From an uncultured Luteimonas sp. (lineage in GTDB: Bacteria; Pseudomonadota; Gammaproteobacteria; Xanthomonadales; Xanthomonadaceae), in the NCBI GenBank assembly GCA_938008415.1, contig CALLKI010000054.1:62001-126000 (forward strand): a stretch of DNA of 64,000 bases. The letters run 5' to 3'. Both the position numbers and the translations under genes were made by a program. The notes under the pieces were generated by a model that saw only the letters and a program-made list of their open reading frames with translations, did no database searches and had not been told where the DNA came from. This document shows, one piece after another, positions 42,344 to 52,400 of this stretch (positions within the stretch are counted from its first letter, which is position 1; the number at the start of each line of letters is the position of its first letter).

Positions 42344-43831
42344 ATGAGCGACCTGCAGGACCTCGCCGCCCTGATCCGCGCCGACACCCCGCTGATCGTC
42401 GTCGAAACCGCCGACGAGACCCGGGTGGTGGACCTGTTCCGGCAGACCCTGATCCACGTCTGGCGCGCGATGTACCGCTGGTCGGTCACCGAGGGCCTGC
42501 GCCGCATCGACCTTGACCGCGAGGATCCGGAACCGGTGCCGCCCGACACCGGCGCCACCCTGGCCGCGATCCGCAACGCCACCCAGCGCGGCGTGTACCT
42601 GCTGCTCGACTTCCACCCCTACCTGGGCTACGCCGGGACCCGGCGCCAGCTGCGCGAGATCCTGCAGCGGCGCGGTTGCCTGCCGCACGTGGTCGTGCTG
42701 GTCGGCCACAGGGTCGAGCTGCCGCCGGAGCTGGAGGCCCGCGCCACCTGGTTCCGCCCGCGCCTGCCCGACGCCAACGCGCTGCTGAAGATCGTGCGCG
42801 AAGTCGCTGAAGACTACCGCCGCGAGCATGGCGGCCGCCGCGTCGAGGCCGACGACGAGGCCGTGCGCCGGATCGTGCGGAACCTGCAGGGCCTGGACGC
42901 GGCCGACGCCCGCCGGATCGCGCGCCGGCTGATCTTCGACGACGGCGTGCTGGGCATGGACGACCTGCCGACCCTGGCGAAGCTGAAGTTCGAGCTGCTC
43001 AACAGGAGCGGCCACCTTCACTACGAATACGACACCGCGCGCTTCGCCGACGTGGCCGGCGCACGCCGGCTCAAGCGCTGGGTCGAGCTGCGCCGCCGCG
43101 CATTCGTGGAGGGCGACGTGCCGCCGGGGCTCGACCCGCCCAGGGGCATGCTGCTGCTCGGCGTGCAGGGCTGCGGCAAGTCGCTGCTGGCCAAGGCGGT
43201 GGCGGGCAGCTTCGGCGTGCCGCTGGTGCGGCTGGACTTCGGCACGCTCTACGCCAAGTACCACGGCGAGACCGAGGCCAACCTGCGCGAGGCGCTGGCC
43301 TCGGCCGAGCAGCTGGCGCCGTGCGTGCTGTGGATCGACGAGATCGAGAAGGGCCTGGCCGCGGGCGACGCCGGGGCCGACGGCGGCGTATCGCGGCGTG
43401 TGCTCGGCTACCTGCTGACCTGGATGGCCGAGCGCAGGTCGCGCGTGTTCCTGGTCGCCACCGCCAACCAGGTGCACGAACTGCCGGCGGAACTGCTGCG
43501 CAAGGGCCGCTTCGACGAGGTCTTCTTCGTGGACCTGCCCGATGCGCAGGCACGCGGGGAACTGTTCGCGATGCACCTGCGCCGGCGCGGGCTCGACCCG
43601 GCCGGCTTCGACCTGCCTTCGCTGGCGAAGGCGTCCGAAGGCTTCTCCGGCGCCGAGATCGAGCAGGCCATCGTCTCCGCCCTCTACGCCGCCCACGCCA
43701 GCGGGCTGCCGCCCAGCGACCTGGCCCTGCACGCGGAACTGGGGCAGACCCGCCCGCTGTCGGTGCTGATGCGCGAACAGGTCGAGACACTGCGCGCCTG
43801 GGCCGCCGGCCGCACGGTGCCCGCGGACTGA
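42344..43831 (+). CDS. Ycf46-like AAA+ ATPase
   Basis: 495 residues. The N-terminal half (1-230) is a degenerate P-loop-type domain as in plastid/cyanobacterial Ycf46 (PLIVVETADETRVVDLF, VYLLLDFHPYL). The C-terminal AAA module has Walker A GVQGCGKS near 272-279, Walker B VLWIDEIEKG, sensor 1 ATANQ, and an arginine finger in ELLRKGRFDEVFFVDLP. Function is unknown in bacteria; Ycf46 has been tied to inorganic carbon and pyruvate metabolism in cyanobacteria. Stand-alone, ends 3 bases from the converging gene. Confidence 0.9.
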   Translation: MSDLQDLAALIRADTPLIVVETADETRVVDLFRQTLIHVWRAMYRWSVTEGLRRIDLDREDPEPVPPDTGATLAAIRNATQRGVYLLLDFHPYLGYAGTRRQLREILQRRGCLPHVVVLVGHRVELPPELEARATWFRPRLPDANALLKIVREVAEDYRREHGGRRVEADDEAVRRIVRNLQGLDAADARRIARRLIFDDGVLGMDDLPTLAKLKFELLNRSGHLHYEYDTARFADVAGARRLKRWVELRRRAFVEGDVPPGLDPPRGMLLLGVQGCGKSLLAKAVAGSFGVPLVRLDFGTLYAKYHGETEANLREALASAEQLAPCVLWIDEIEKGLAAGDAGADGGVSRRVLGYLLTWMAERRSRVFLVATANQVHELPAELLRKGRFDEVFFVDLPDAQARGELFAMHLRRRGLDPAGFDLPSLAKASEGFSGAEIEQAIVSALYAAHASGLPPSDLALHAELGQTRPLSVLMREQVETLRAWAAGRTVPAD

Positions 43832-43834
43832 GGC

Positions 43835-44890
43835 TCAACGCCGCCCGGGCGGCGACCAGCCCGGCGGCGGTTCCAGCGGCACGCCGGCTTCGCGCAGGAC
43901 CCGCTCCATCAGCTGCTGTTCGCCGGTGACCGCCGGATCCGACAGCAGGCGCACGAACTGGGCGATGCCGCCATCCGGCTGCGCGGCCGACACCCGGCCC
44001 CATTCCATCGCCTGCCAGTCCAGGCGCCGGCGCAACGCATCCACCTGCGCGCGCTCGCCCGCGCCCGCGGCCAGCGCGCGCTGGATGTCCAGGCCGACGA
44101 GCCGGTCGGCCAGCGTGGTGGAACGGTCCACCAGCAGGCCGGCGACGTGGCGGCAGTCGGCCGGGCGCGTGGGCGAGGCGCGCAGGGCATCGCCCCGGCA
44201 CGCCTGCAGCAGGACCGGGACGGGCATGGCGACCGCCGCCCAGCGCGCCATCATGCCACCCGCCGCCACCACCTCCGGCGAGTAACGGCCGTCCGGCGCC
44301 AGTGCCGCCCGTTCCGCCGCGGTGGGCGGGCGGCGCGCGTGCACCTGCATCGCCCAGCGCACCAGGTCGTAGGCACGGGAATCCACGTGCCTGGCGCGAC
44401 GCGCCTCGACCAGCATCGCGTCCACCGGCAGGCCGCCATGGAGCAGTGGAACGAGGTTGCCGGGATCGGCCGCCTGCCAGCGCCGGGCGGCTTCGGCCCG
44501 CAGCGCCGCGTCACCGTCGTCCGCGGCGGCGATGAGCAGCTGGTTGGCGAGCACGTCGCCACCGGCCTTCGCCGCGGCGGCACGCAGCCAGCGCGCGGCC
44601 TGCGCGTCGCCGGGAACCCGGGTCGAGGGCGCATCGCCGCCCGGCATCTGCTCCTCCGGCGCGGGCTCGAGGGCCTGCCTGCGCAGCAGTGCGGCGTAGG
44701 CCAGCTCACGCGCGCCGCCGGACGCGGCAAGCGCGTCCGCCAGGCGCAGGATGTAGCCCCGGTGCGCCTCGGCCTGTGCTTCCATCCGCGCCAGCAGCTG
44801 CGGATCCGCTTCACCATCCCATTCCTGCGCCGCCGCGCAGGGCGCAAGCGCGAGCAGGGCGGCAAGCAGCAGCGTCTTCCTCATGGCCAT
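43835..44890 (-). CDS. secreted helical-repeat protein, function unknown
   Basis: 351 residues with a signal peptide (MAMRKTLLLAALLALAPCAAAQ, cleaved about 21; text trimmed). The rest is Ala/Arg-rich helix with Sel1/TPR-like spacing (LAYAALLRRQAL, AARWLRAAAAKAGGD) and two cysteines around 230-250. I do not recognise a named family; similar secreted proteins occur in Xanthomonadaceae. ATG 44884 is an alternative start. It converges with the Ycf46-like gene with only 3 bases between. Confidence 0.8.
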   Translation of the reverse strand: MAMRKTLLLAALLALAPCAAAQEWDGEADPQLLARMEAQAEAHRGYILRLADALAASGGARELAYAALLRRQALEPAPEEQMPGGDAPSTRVPGDAQAARWLRAAAAKAGGDVLANQLLIAAADDGDAALRAEAARRWQAADPGNLVPLLHGGLPVDAMLVEARRARHVDSRAYDLVRWAMQVHARRPPTAAERAALAPDGRYSPEVVAAGGMMARWAAVAMPVPVLLQACRGDALRASPTRPADCRHVAGLLVDRSTTLADRLVGLDIQRALAAGAGERAQVDALRRRLDWQAMEWGRVSAAQPDGGIAQFVRLLSDPAVTGEQQLMERVLREAGVPLEPPPGWSPPGRR

Positions 44891-44950
44891 GACCGGATTC
44901 CCCCGTGTGACGGCGACAGCATCGCCGCGGCCGGATGAGCCGCGCGTGAC

Positions 44951-46696
44951 TCAGTAGCCGGCCGCCTGGCCGTCCTTGCGCGACTCGCTGGCGCCGATCC
45001 AGCCGCCGTGCGGGTTGGCCATGATCGCCTGGTAGCCACCGTACGGGCCGTCGGCGAAGCGCACGGTGTGGCCCTTGCGCATCAGCTCGCGCACGGTTTC
45101 GTAGGGGAAGCCCGATTCCAGCTCGACCACCCCGCCGTCGGCCATCGGCGTCGCCTGCCCGGACGGATCGGTGGAGCCGTCATGGTGGATGCGTGGCGCG
45201 TCGCCGGCCTCCTGCAGGTTCATCCCGAAGTCGATCAGGTTGATCAGGATCTGGACGTGGCCCTGCGGCTGCATCGCCCCGCCCATCACCCCGAAGCTGA
45301 GCCAGGGCTTGCCGTCCTTCGTGACGAACGCGGGGATGATGGTGTGGAACGGGCGCTTGCCCGGCGCGTAGCTGTTGGGATGGCCTTCCTTCAGCACGAA
45401 CTGCTCGCCGCGGTCCTGCAGGATGAAGCCCAGTCCGGGCGGGGCCATTCCGCTGCCCATGCCACGGTAGTTGGACTGGATCAGCGAGACCATCATGCCG
45501 TCGGCGTCGGCGGTGGTCAGGTAGATGGTGTCGCCCTCGTTGAGCTGCGGGATCACGCCGGGCTCGGCGGCGCGCATCGCCCGGTCCATCGAGATCAGCT
45601 TCCCGCGCTCGCGCGCGTACTCCTTCGACAGCAGCCGCTCGACGGGGGTACGGTGGAAGTCCGGGTCGGCGTAGCTGGCGGCGCGGTCGGCGAAGGCCAG
45701 CTTCTTGGCCTCGACGAACAGGTGCACGTGCTCGGGGCTGCCGAAGCCGTAGGACTTCAGGTCGTACGGCTCGAGCAGGTTGAGGATCTGCAGCGCGGCG
45801 ATGCCCTGCCCGTTCGGCGGCAGTTCCCACACGTCGTAGCCGCGGTAGCTGGTCGAGACGGGCTCGACCCATTCGCCGCGGTGTTCCGCCAGGTCCTCGT
45901 AGGACAGGAAGCCGCCGTTGGCCTTCATGTAGGCGTCGATGGTGCGGGCGATCCCGCCCTTGTAGAACGCGTCGCGGCCGCCCTCGGCGATCTTCTGCAG
46001 CGTGTCCGCGAGGTTGGGGTTGCGCCAGATCTCGCCCTTGCGCGGCGCGCGGCCATCGATGGTGAACTGCCCGGTGAAGCCCGGCCACTTCGACAGCCGC
46101 GGCACCGAGCGCTCCCAGTAGTACGCGATGACCTCGTGCACGGGGTGCCCCTCGCGCGCGTAGCGGATCGCGGGCTCGAGGTTCCGCGCCATCGGCAGCC
46201 GGCCGAAGCGCCCGTGCAGCGCGAACCACGCGTCCACCGCGCCGGGCACGGTCACCGGCAGCGGGCCGTGCGACGGGACCCCGGTCAGGCCGCGGCGGCG
46301 GAATTCCTCGAGGGTGAGCGATTTCGGCGAGCGCCCGGAGCCGTTGTAGCCGTAGAGCCTCTTCGTCCCCGGGTCCCAGACGATGGCGAACAGGTCACCG
46401 CCGATGCCGTTGCCGGTCGGCTCCATCAGCCCCAGCGCGGCGTTGGCGGCGATGGCCGCATCCACCGCGCTGCCGCCGGCCTTCATCACGTCGAGCGCGA
46501 TCTGGGTGGCCAGCGGGTGCGAGGTGGCCGCCATTGCGTGCGGTGCGTAGACCTCGCTGCGGGTGGCGAAGGGCCTGCCGGTGATGCGGTCGGCCCCGGG
46601 CGCGGACATCGGGGCCGCCGCCACGGCGGCAGCCAGGGCAAGCAGGAAGGCGGCGGTGCGCAACGCAGTTCTCCTGGTCGGTACGGTGCGCGACAC
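44951..46696 (-). CDS. gamma-glutamyltransferase family protein (third paralogue)
   Basis: 581-residue secreted Ntn-hydrolase of the GGT family, of the branch often annotated in Streptomyces and Bacillus (YwrD-like). Signal peptide about 1-34. Blocks: KAGGSAVDAAIA, GNGIGGDLFAIVWD, the self-cleavage motif GDTIYLTTADADG with Thr390, and GVMGGAMQPQGHVQ near the C-terminus in place of SPGG. The two GGTs at the left edge use TTH and TSH motifs, so this is a separate subfamily. Substrates of this branch are unclear and glutathione is often poor. Confidence 0.9.
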   Translation of the reverse strand: MSRTVPTRRTALRTAAFLLALAAAVAAAPMSAPGADRITGRPFATRSEVYAPHAMAATSHPLATQIALDVMKAGGSAVDAAIAANAALGLMEPTGNGIGGDLFAIVWDPGTKRLYGYNGSGRSPKSLTLEEFRRRGLTGVPSHGPLPVTVPGAVDAWFALHGRFGRLPMARNLEPAIRYAREGHPVHEVIAYYWERSVPRLSKWPGFTGQFTIDGRAPRKGEIWRNPNLADTLQKIAEGGRDAFYKGGIARTIDAYMKANGGFLSYEDLAEHRGEWVEPVSTSYRGYDVWELPPNGQGIAALQILNLLEPYDLKSYGFGSPEHVHLFVEAKKLAFADRAASYADPDFHRTPVERLLSKEYARERGKLISMDRAMRAAEPGVIPQLNEGDTIYLTTADADGMMVSLIQSNYRGMGSGMAPPGLGFILQDRGEQFVLKEGHPNSYAPGKRPFHTIIPAFVTKDGKPWLSFGVMGGAMQPQGHVQILINLIDFGMNLQEAGDAPRIHHDGSTDPSGQATPMADGGVVELESGFPYETVRELMRKGHTVRFADGPYGGYQAIMANPHGGWIGASESRKDGQAAGY

Positions 46697-46726
46697 CTTA
46701 GCGCGAACCCGCCGCCCGCGCCGTGC

Positions 46727-47368
46727 TCAGGGCCACGCCGGCGGCGCCTTCCCCCAGGCCTCCAGCACCTCGGCCAGCACCGCCCGGTCGGCCTCGTCCC
46801 AGTCCGGCAGCAGCGCGGGCAGGTTCGCCGGGTCGTTCCAGCGGTCGGGCCAGGTGCGCACCGCGGCCGCATACCACTTCACCGCATCTTCCCGGCGCCC
46901 GAGCCTCCACAGCGCCAGTGCCACCGTGGGCGGCACCCACGACGGCCGCACCGCGCCGCGGTTGGCGAAGGCCTGCGCCCACTGCTCCAGCGCACCTTCG
47001 TAGTCGCCCGCCCGGTACAGGTCCCAGCCGTGGTTCCATGCGATCGAATTCCGCATCACCGAGCTGGACGCCGCGTCCATCGCGCGCGCATACAGCACCT
47101 TGCCGGTGTCGGTGCGGCCGCTGGCCATGGCGATGTGGGCGAGCTGGGCGATGGCCTTGTCGACGTGGCGGCCACCTCGCTCCATCGTCTTGACCAGCTT
47201 CGCGATGGTGGCCTCGTCATCGCCCTCGATGGCGACGATCGGCCGGGCGACCAGCGTGTCCTCGTCGAAATAGAACTCCGAGATCCGGGGCAGTTCCTGG
47301 GCGTGGGCCCAGGAGGCGAGACACAGCAGCAGGAACGGCGCGCAGACGCGGACCAGCAGACGAATCAT
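46727..47368 (-). CDS. secreted TPR-like protein
   Basis: 213 residues, signal peptide 1-23 (SWAHA end), then helices with TPR spacing (NHGWDLYRAGDYEGALEQWA, LALWRLGRREDAVKWYAAAV). Presumably periplasmic. It sits between the third GGT and the GGDEF/EAL gene on the same strand, with 30- and 62-base gaps. No specific family recognised; a scaffold for other envelope proteins is a reasonable guess. Confidence 0.85.
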   Translation of the reverse strand: MIRLLVRVCAPFLLLCLASWAHAQELPRISEFYFDEDTLVARPIVAIEGDDEATIAKLVKTMERGGRHVDKAIAQLAHIAMASGRTDTGKVLYARAMDAASSSVMRNSIAWNHGWDLYRAGDYEGALEQWAQAFANRGAVRPSWVPPTVALALWRLGRREDAVKWYAAAVRTWPDRWNDPANLPALLPDWDEADRAVLAEVLEAWGKAPPAWP

Positions 47369-47430
47369 CGGCGGGACCCCTGTGTGAAATTTCCCGCGCC
47401 GATTCTAGCGTCCCGGGGCGGGGATGCTCC

Positions 47431-49278
47431 TCACGCCTGCGCCTCGAAGCCGCGCAGCAGGGCCTCGGGATCGCACGCCGTCGCGAACAGGTGCCCCTGC
47501 GCGCGCTCGATCCCGCAGGCGAGCAGGGCCTCGGCCTGGGTGCGGGTCTCCACGCCCTCGGCCACGACCTCCATGCCGGTCCGGCGCGCCAGGCCCGCGA
47601 CCGCCTGCACGATCGCGCTGTCGTAAGGATCGTGCGGCAGCCCCGCCACGAAGGCGCGGTCGAGCTTGATCACGTCGATCGGCAGGCGCTTGAGGTAGGC
47701 CAGCGAGGAATAGCCCACACCGAAGTCGTCCAGCGCGATGCTGATGCCCAGGTCGCGCAGGCGTGAGAGCGTGCGCGCGGTGGCGGCGACATCGGAAAGC
47801 AGCGCGGTCTCGGTCAGCTCCACGCACAGCCGTCCCGGCTGCAACCCGGCCTTGGCCAGCGCATTGGCAATCTCGGATACCAGCCCCGGCTGCTCGAACT
47901 GCCTCGCCGACACGTTGATCCGCAGCCTGGGCGCCTGCCCGTCGCGCAGCGGCCAGCGGCGCGCCTCGCGGCAGGCCATGCGCAGCACGCGGCACCCGAA
48001 CGGCACGATCAGCCCCGAGGACTCGGCGATATCGATGAACTCGCAGGCCGGGCGCACGCGGCCGTCGCCGTCCACCCAGCGCAGCAGGGCCTCGGCCGCC
48101 AGCCAGCGCCCGTCCGTGATCCGGACTTCCGGCTGGTAGTGGACGATCAGGCGCCCCTCGGCGAAGGCCTCGCGCAGAGAACGCTCGATCTTGAGCCGCT
48201 CGAGCAGGCCGCGGTGCTGCTCGGCATCAAACACCTCGCAGCGGTTGTGCCGGCCCTCGCGCGCGCGGCGGCTGGCGGTCTCGGCGTTGCGCAGCAGGTT
48301 GTCCGCCGAGGGCGTGGCCAGGTCCGATGAAAACGCGATGCCGGCCGCGACGACCGCGTGCACGCCCTGTTCCAGCATGGCGGTCTCGGCTGCCGCGACG
48401 CAGCGCTCGGCCAGGTCCAGGGCCCCGGTCTCCCGCACCGGACGCTGCGGGAACACGGCGAAGGCGTCACCGCGCACCCGCGCCAGCGTCGTGGTCGCGT
48501 CCAGCTCGCGGCGCAGGCGCTCCGCCACCCGCACCAGCAGTCCCTCGCCGGCGTCGCCCTCGTGCGGCGAGGCGTCGACCTGCAGGTGGATCACCGCCAC
48601 GTCCTGCCCGTTGCCATGCGTGGGCCGCAACGCGGCCTGCACCTCCCCCAGCAGGTGCTCGCGGTTGGGCAGGCCGGTGTGCGGGTCGTGCAGCTCGAGA
48701 TAGCGCACGCGCCGCTCGAGCCGCCGCCTCCGGTCGACCTCCCAGGTCATCGCCACGAAATCGCCGATGCTGCCGGCGAAGGCATGGTCCTCCGGCGTCC
48801 AGACCCGCATCGGGCCGACGTGCTCGTGGCAGACCACGCCGACCAGCTCGCCGGTGATGCGCACCGGCGCGTCCAGCATCGAGCCGATCCCGTGCGCGCG
48901 CAGGTATTCCGCCAGCCCGCCCTCGACGTCATAGCGCGCGGCGTTGGCGTAGTTGACCACCCGCACCTCGCCGAGGGCATCCTTGTAGCGGGGGCCGACG
49001 TTCAGGGCGACCAGGGAGCCCGACGGGTTGTGCCGGCCGGTGCTCCGCTCGTAGTGGTGCATGCAGCGCAGCACGAACGGGTCGTCGTCGCCGAACCTCC
49101 AGACGTTGACCCGCTCGACCTCCAGGGTCTCGGCCGCGACCTCGCAGATCACGGCAAGCGCGTCGTCGAGCGTGCACTCCTGCTGCCACACGTGCCGGGT
49201 GAGCTGGACGAGGGCGTGGTTGTGCCGGCGCGCCCATGCGCCCTGCTCACGCCGCTCTCCAGCCTGCCCTGCGGACAT
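47431..49278 (-). CDS. GAF-GGDEF-EAL protein, likely c-di-GMP phosphodiesterase
   Basis: 615 residues, cytoplasmic. GAF sensor domain at about 25-170, GGDEF fold at about 195-345, EAL domain at 355-605. The cyclase motif is degenerate (RVRGDAFAVF), so c-di-GMP synthesis is unlikely. The EAL site is intact: EALLRW, NVSARQF, ELTETALL, LDDFGVGYSSLAYL, IKLDRAF and AEGVET. I therefore predict c-di-GMP breakdown controlled by a ligand of the GAF domain. Divergent from the oxidoreductase at 49471 across about 190 bases. Confidence 0.93.
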   Translation of the reverse strand: MSAGQAGERREQGAWARRHNHALVQLTRHVWQQECTLDDALAVICEVAAETLEVERVNVWRFGDDDPFVLRCMHHYERSTGRHNPSGSLVALNVGPRYKDALGEVRVVNYANAARYDVEGGLAEYLRAHGIGSMLDAPVRITGELVGVVCHEHVGPMRVWTPEDHAFAGSIGDFVAMTWEVDRRRRLERRVRYLELHDPHTGLPNREHLLGEVQAALRPTHGNGQDVAVIHLQVDASPHEGDAGEGLLVRVAERLRRELDATTTLARVRGDAFAVFPQRPVRETGALDLAERCVAAAETAMLEQGVHAVVAAGIAFSSDLATPSADNLLRNAETASRRAREGRHNRCEVFDAEQHRGLLERLKIERSLREAFAEGRLIVHYQPEVRITDGRWLAAEALLRWVDGDGRVRPACEFIDIAESSGLIVPFGCRVLRMACREARRWPLRDGQAPRLRINVSARQFEQPGLVSEIANALAKAGLQPGRLCVELTETALLSDVAATARTLSRLRDLGISIALDDFGVGYSSLAYLKRLPIDVIKLDRAFVAGLPHDPYDSAIVQAVAGLARRTGMEVVAEGVETRTQAEALLACGIERAQGHLFATACDPEALLRGFEAQA

Positions 49279-49470
49279 GCCTTCTCACCCCTGGATCCCC
49301 CCGGTGCAAGCGGGGGCAGCGTCTCTCCTTTGTACTCCCAACCCCGGCCCCCCGCAAACCGGCCGCGCCAGGGCCGGCTGCTACACTTCCCCGCGACCAG
49401 CACCTCTTGCTGTTCGGCCGCCGTCCAGGGGGCCCGCCAGCGGCGCAACCGCAAGCCGAAAAAGCCCGAC

Positions 49471-52400
49471 ATGACCAGTACCGCCGAGCTGTCCTCGCCC
49501 TCGTCCGCCAGCGCCCTCCTGACCAACGGCGTGACCGACCCCGACTACACCCTCGAGCACAGGTACACGCGCACCCGGGGCCGCGTCTACCTGTCGGGCG
49601 TGCAGGCGCTGGTGCGGCTGCCACTGATGCAGCGGCTGCGCGACCAGGCCGCGGGGCTCAACACCGCCGGCTTCATCTCCGGCTACCGCGGTTCGCCGCT
49701 GGGCGGCTTCGACCTGGAGCTGTGGCGCGCGCGCAAGTACCTCGAGCAGGCGAACGTGAAGTTCCAGCCCGGCCTCAACGAGGACCTGGGCGCGACCATG
49801 GTCTGGGGCACGCAGCAGACCACCCTGTTCCCGGGCGCGAAGGTCGACGGGGTGTACGCCATGTGGTACGGCAAGGGCCCGGGCGTGGACCGCTGCGGCG
49901 ACGTGTTCAAGCACGGCAACGCCGCCGGCACCTCCAAGCACGGGGGCGTGCTGGCGCTGGCCGCCGACGACCACGCCTGCCGCTCCTCGACCCTGCCGCA
50001 CGGCAGCGAGGGCGAGTTCGTCAGCGCGATGATGCCGATCCTCAACCCTGCCGGGGTGCAGGACATCCTCGACCTGGGCCTGGTCGGCTGGGCGATGAGC
50101 CGCTACACGGGGCGCTGGGTCGGCTTCAAGACCATCGCCGAGACGGTGGAGTCGTCGGCCTCGGTCGAGGTGGACCCGTTCGCGCGCCAGATCGTGCTGC
50201 CGGAGGACTTCGAGCTGCCGCCGGGCGGGCTCAACATCCGCTGGCCGGACCCGCCGCTGGAGCAGGAGATGCGCCTGCACCGCTACGCGGTGAAGGCGGC
50301 GCAGGCCTTCGCCCGCGCCAACCGCATCGACCGGGTGGTGATCGACACCCCCGACGCCTGCTTCGGCATCGTCACCACCGGCAAGAGCTTCCTCGACGTG
50401 CTGCAGGCCCTCGAGTACCTCGGCCTGGACGCGGACCGCTGCCGCGAGCTCGGCATCCGCGTGTACAAGGTCGGCATGACCTGGCCGCTGGAGCCGCTGG
50501 GCATCCGCGCCTTCGCCCGCGGCCTGCGCGACATCCTCGTGGTCGAGGAGAAGCACGCCTTCATCGAGAGCCAGATGAAGGAGCTGTTCTACAACTTCGA
50601 CGGCGACCGCCCGTCGATCGTCGGCAAGTACGACGAGGAGGGGAACTGGATCCTGCCCTCCACCGGCGAGCTCACCCCGGCGACCATCGCCGGCGTGATC
50701 GCGCGGCGGCTGATGAAGTTCGTGCCGCAGGGCAGCCGCGACACCGGGCACATCCGCGAGGTGCTGCGCTGGATGGAACAGAAGGAGGGCGAACTGGCGT
50801 TGCCGCGCGCGCAGTTCCCGCGCGTGCCGCACTACTGCTCCGGCTGCCCGCACAACACCTCGACCGTGGTCCCGGAAGGCTCGCGCGCGCTCGGTGGCAT
50901 CGGCTGCCACTACATGGTCACGTGGATGGACCGCAACACCGACACCTTCACCCAGATGGGCGGCGAAGGCGTCACCTGGTGCGGGCAGGCACCGTTCACG
51001 GAAACGCCGCACGTGTTCCAGAACCTCGGCGACGGCACCTACTTCCACTCCGGTTCGCTCGCGATCCGCCAGGCGGTCGCGGCCGGGGTCAACATCACCT
51101 ACAAGATCCTCTACAACGACGCGGTGGCGATGACCGGCGGCCAGCCGGTGGACGGCGTGCTGACCGTGCCGCAGATCGCCCACCAGGTGCGCAGCGAGGG
51201 CGTGCAGACCATCGTGGTGGTGTCCGACGACATCGCCAAGTGGAGCGACCGTTCGCTCTTCCCCCCCGGCGTCGGGTTCCACGACCGCCGCGAGCTGGAC
51301 GAGGTGCAGCGCCGCCTGCGCGAGGTCAAGGGCGTCAGCGTGCTGATCTATGACCAAGTCTGCGCCACCGAGAAGCGCCGCCGCCGCAAGCGCGGAAAGA
51401 TGCCGGACCCGCCCAGGCGCGTGTTCATCAACACCCTCGTCTGCGAGGGCTGCGGCGACTGCGGCAAGAAGAGCTTCTGCGTCTCGGTGCTGCCGAAGGA
51501 CACCGAGTTCGGGCGCAAGCGCGAGATCGACCAGAGCAACTGCAACAAGGACTATTCCTGCGTAGAGGGCTTCTGCCCGAGCTTCGTCACCGTGCACGGC
51601 GGCAGCCTGCGCAAGGGCAGCCGGGTCGACCCCGCCCAGCGCCTGGCGAACCTGCCGCCGCCGCGGATCGAGACCGACCTCTCGCGCCCCTGGAACATCC
51701 TCGTCACCGGCGTCGGCGGCACCGGCGTGGTCACCATCGGCGCGCTGTTGGGCATGGCCGGCCACCTCGAGGGCCGCGGCGCGACCGTGCTCGACCAGAC
51801 CGGCCTGGCGCAGAAGGGCGGCGCGGTCACGACCCACGTCCGCATCGCGCGCACGCCCGGGGACATCCACGCGGTCCGCATCGCCGCCGGCGAGGCCGAC
51901 CTGGTGCTCGGCTGCGACATGGTGGTGGTCAACGACTACTGGGCGCTGTCGAAGATCCGCGCCGGCCGCAGCCACGTGGTGCTGAACACCTGGGAGGCGA
52001 TGCCCGGCAGCTTCACCACCCACCCGGACCTGCAGTTCCCCGCCGCCGACATCATCCAGGCCGTGCGCCTGGCCCTGGGCGGGCAGGACCCGATGCTGGT
52101 GGACGCCACCCGGCTCGCCACCGCGCTGATGGGCGACGCGATCGCCACCAACCTGTTCATGCTCGGCTTCGCCTGGCAGCGCGGGCTGGTCCCGCTGTCG
52201 CTGGAATCGCTGATGCGCGCGATCGAGCTCAACGGCGCCGCGGTGGAAATGAACAGGAAGGCGTTCGCCTGGGGCCGGCTGATGGCGATCGACCCGGAGG
52301 CGGTGTACGAAGCCGCCGGCATCGTGCGCAACGCGCCCACCGCCGCCGAGTCCGCGCCGGGCGAGCTGCCGGTGCTGCCGCCGGGCGAATGGGAAAGCAG

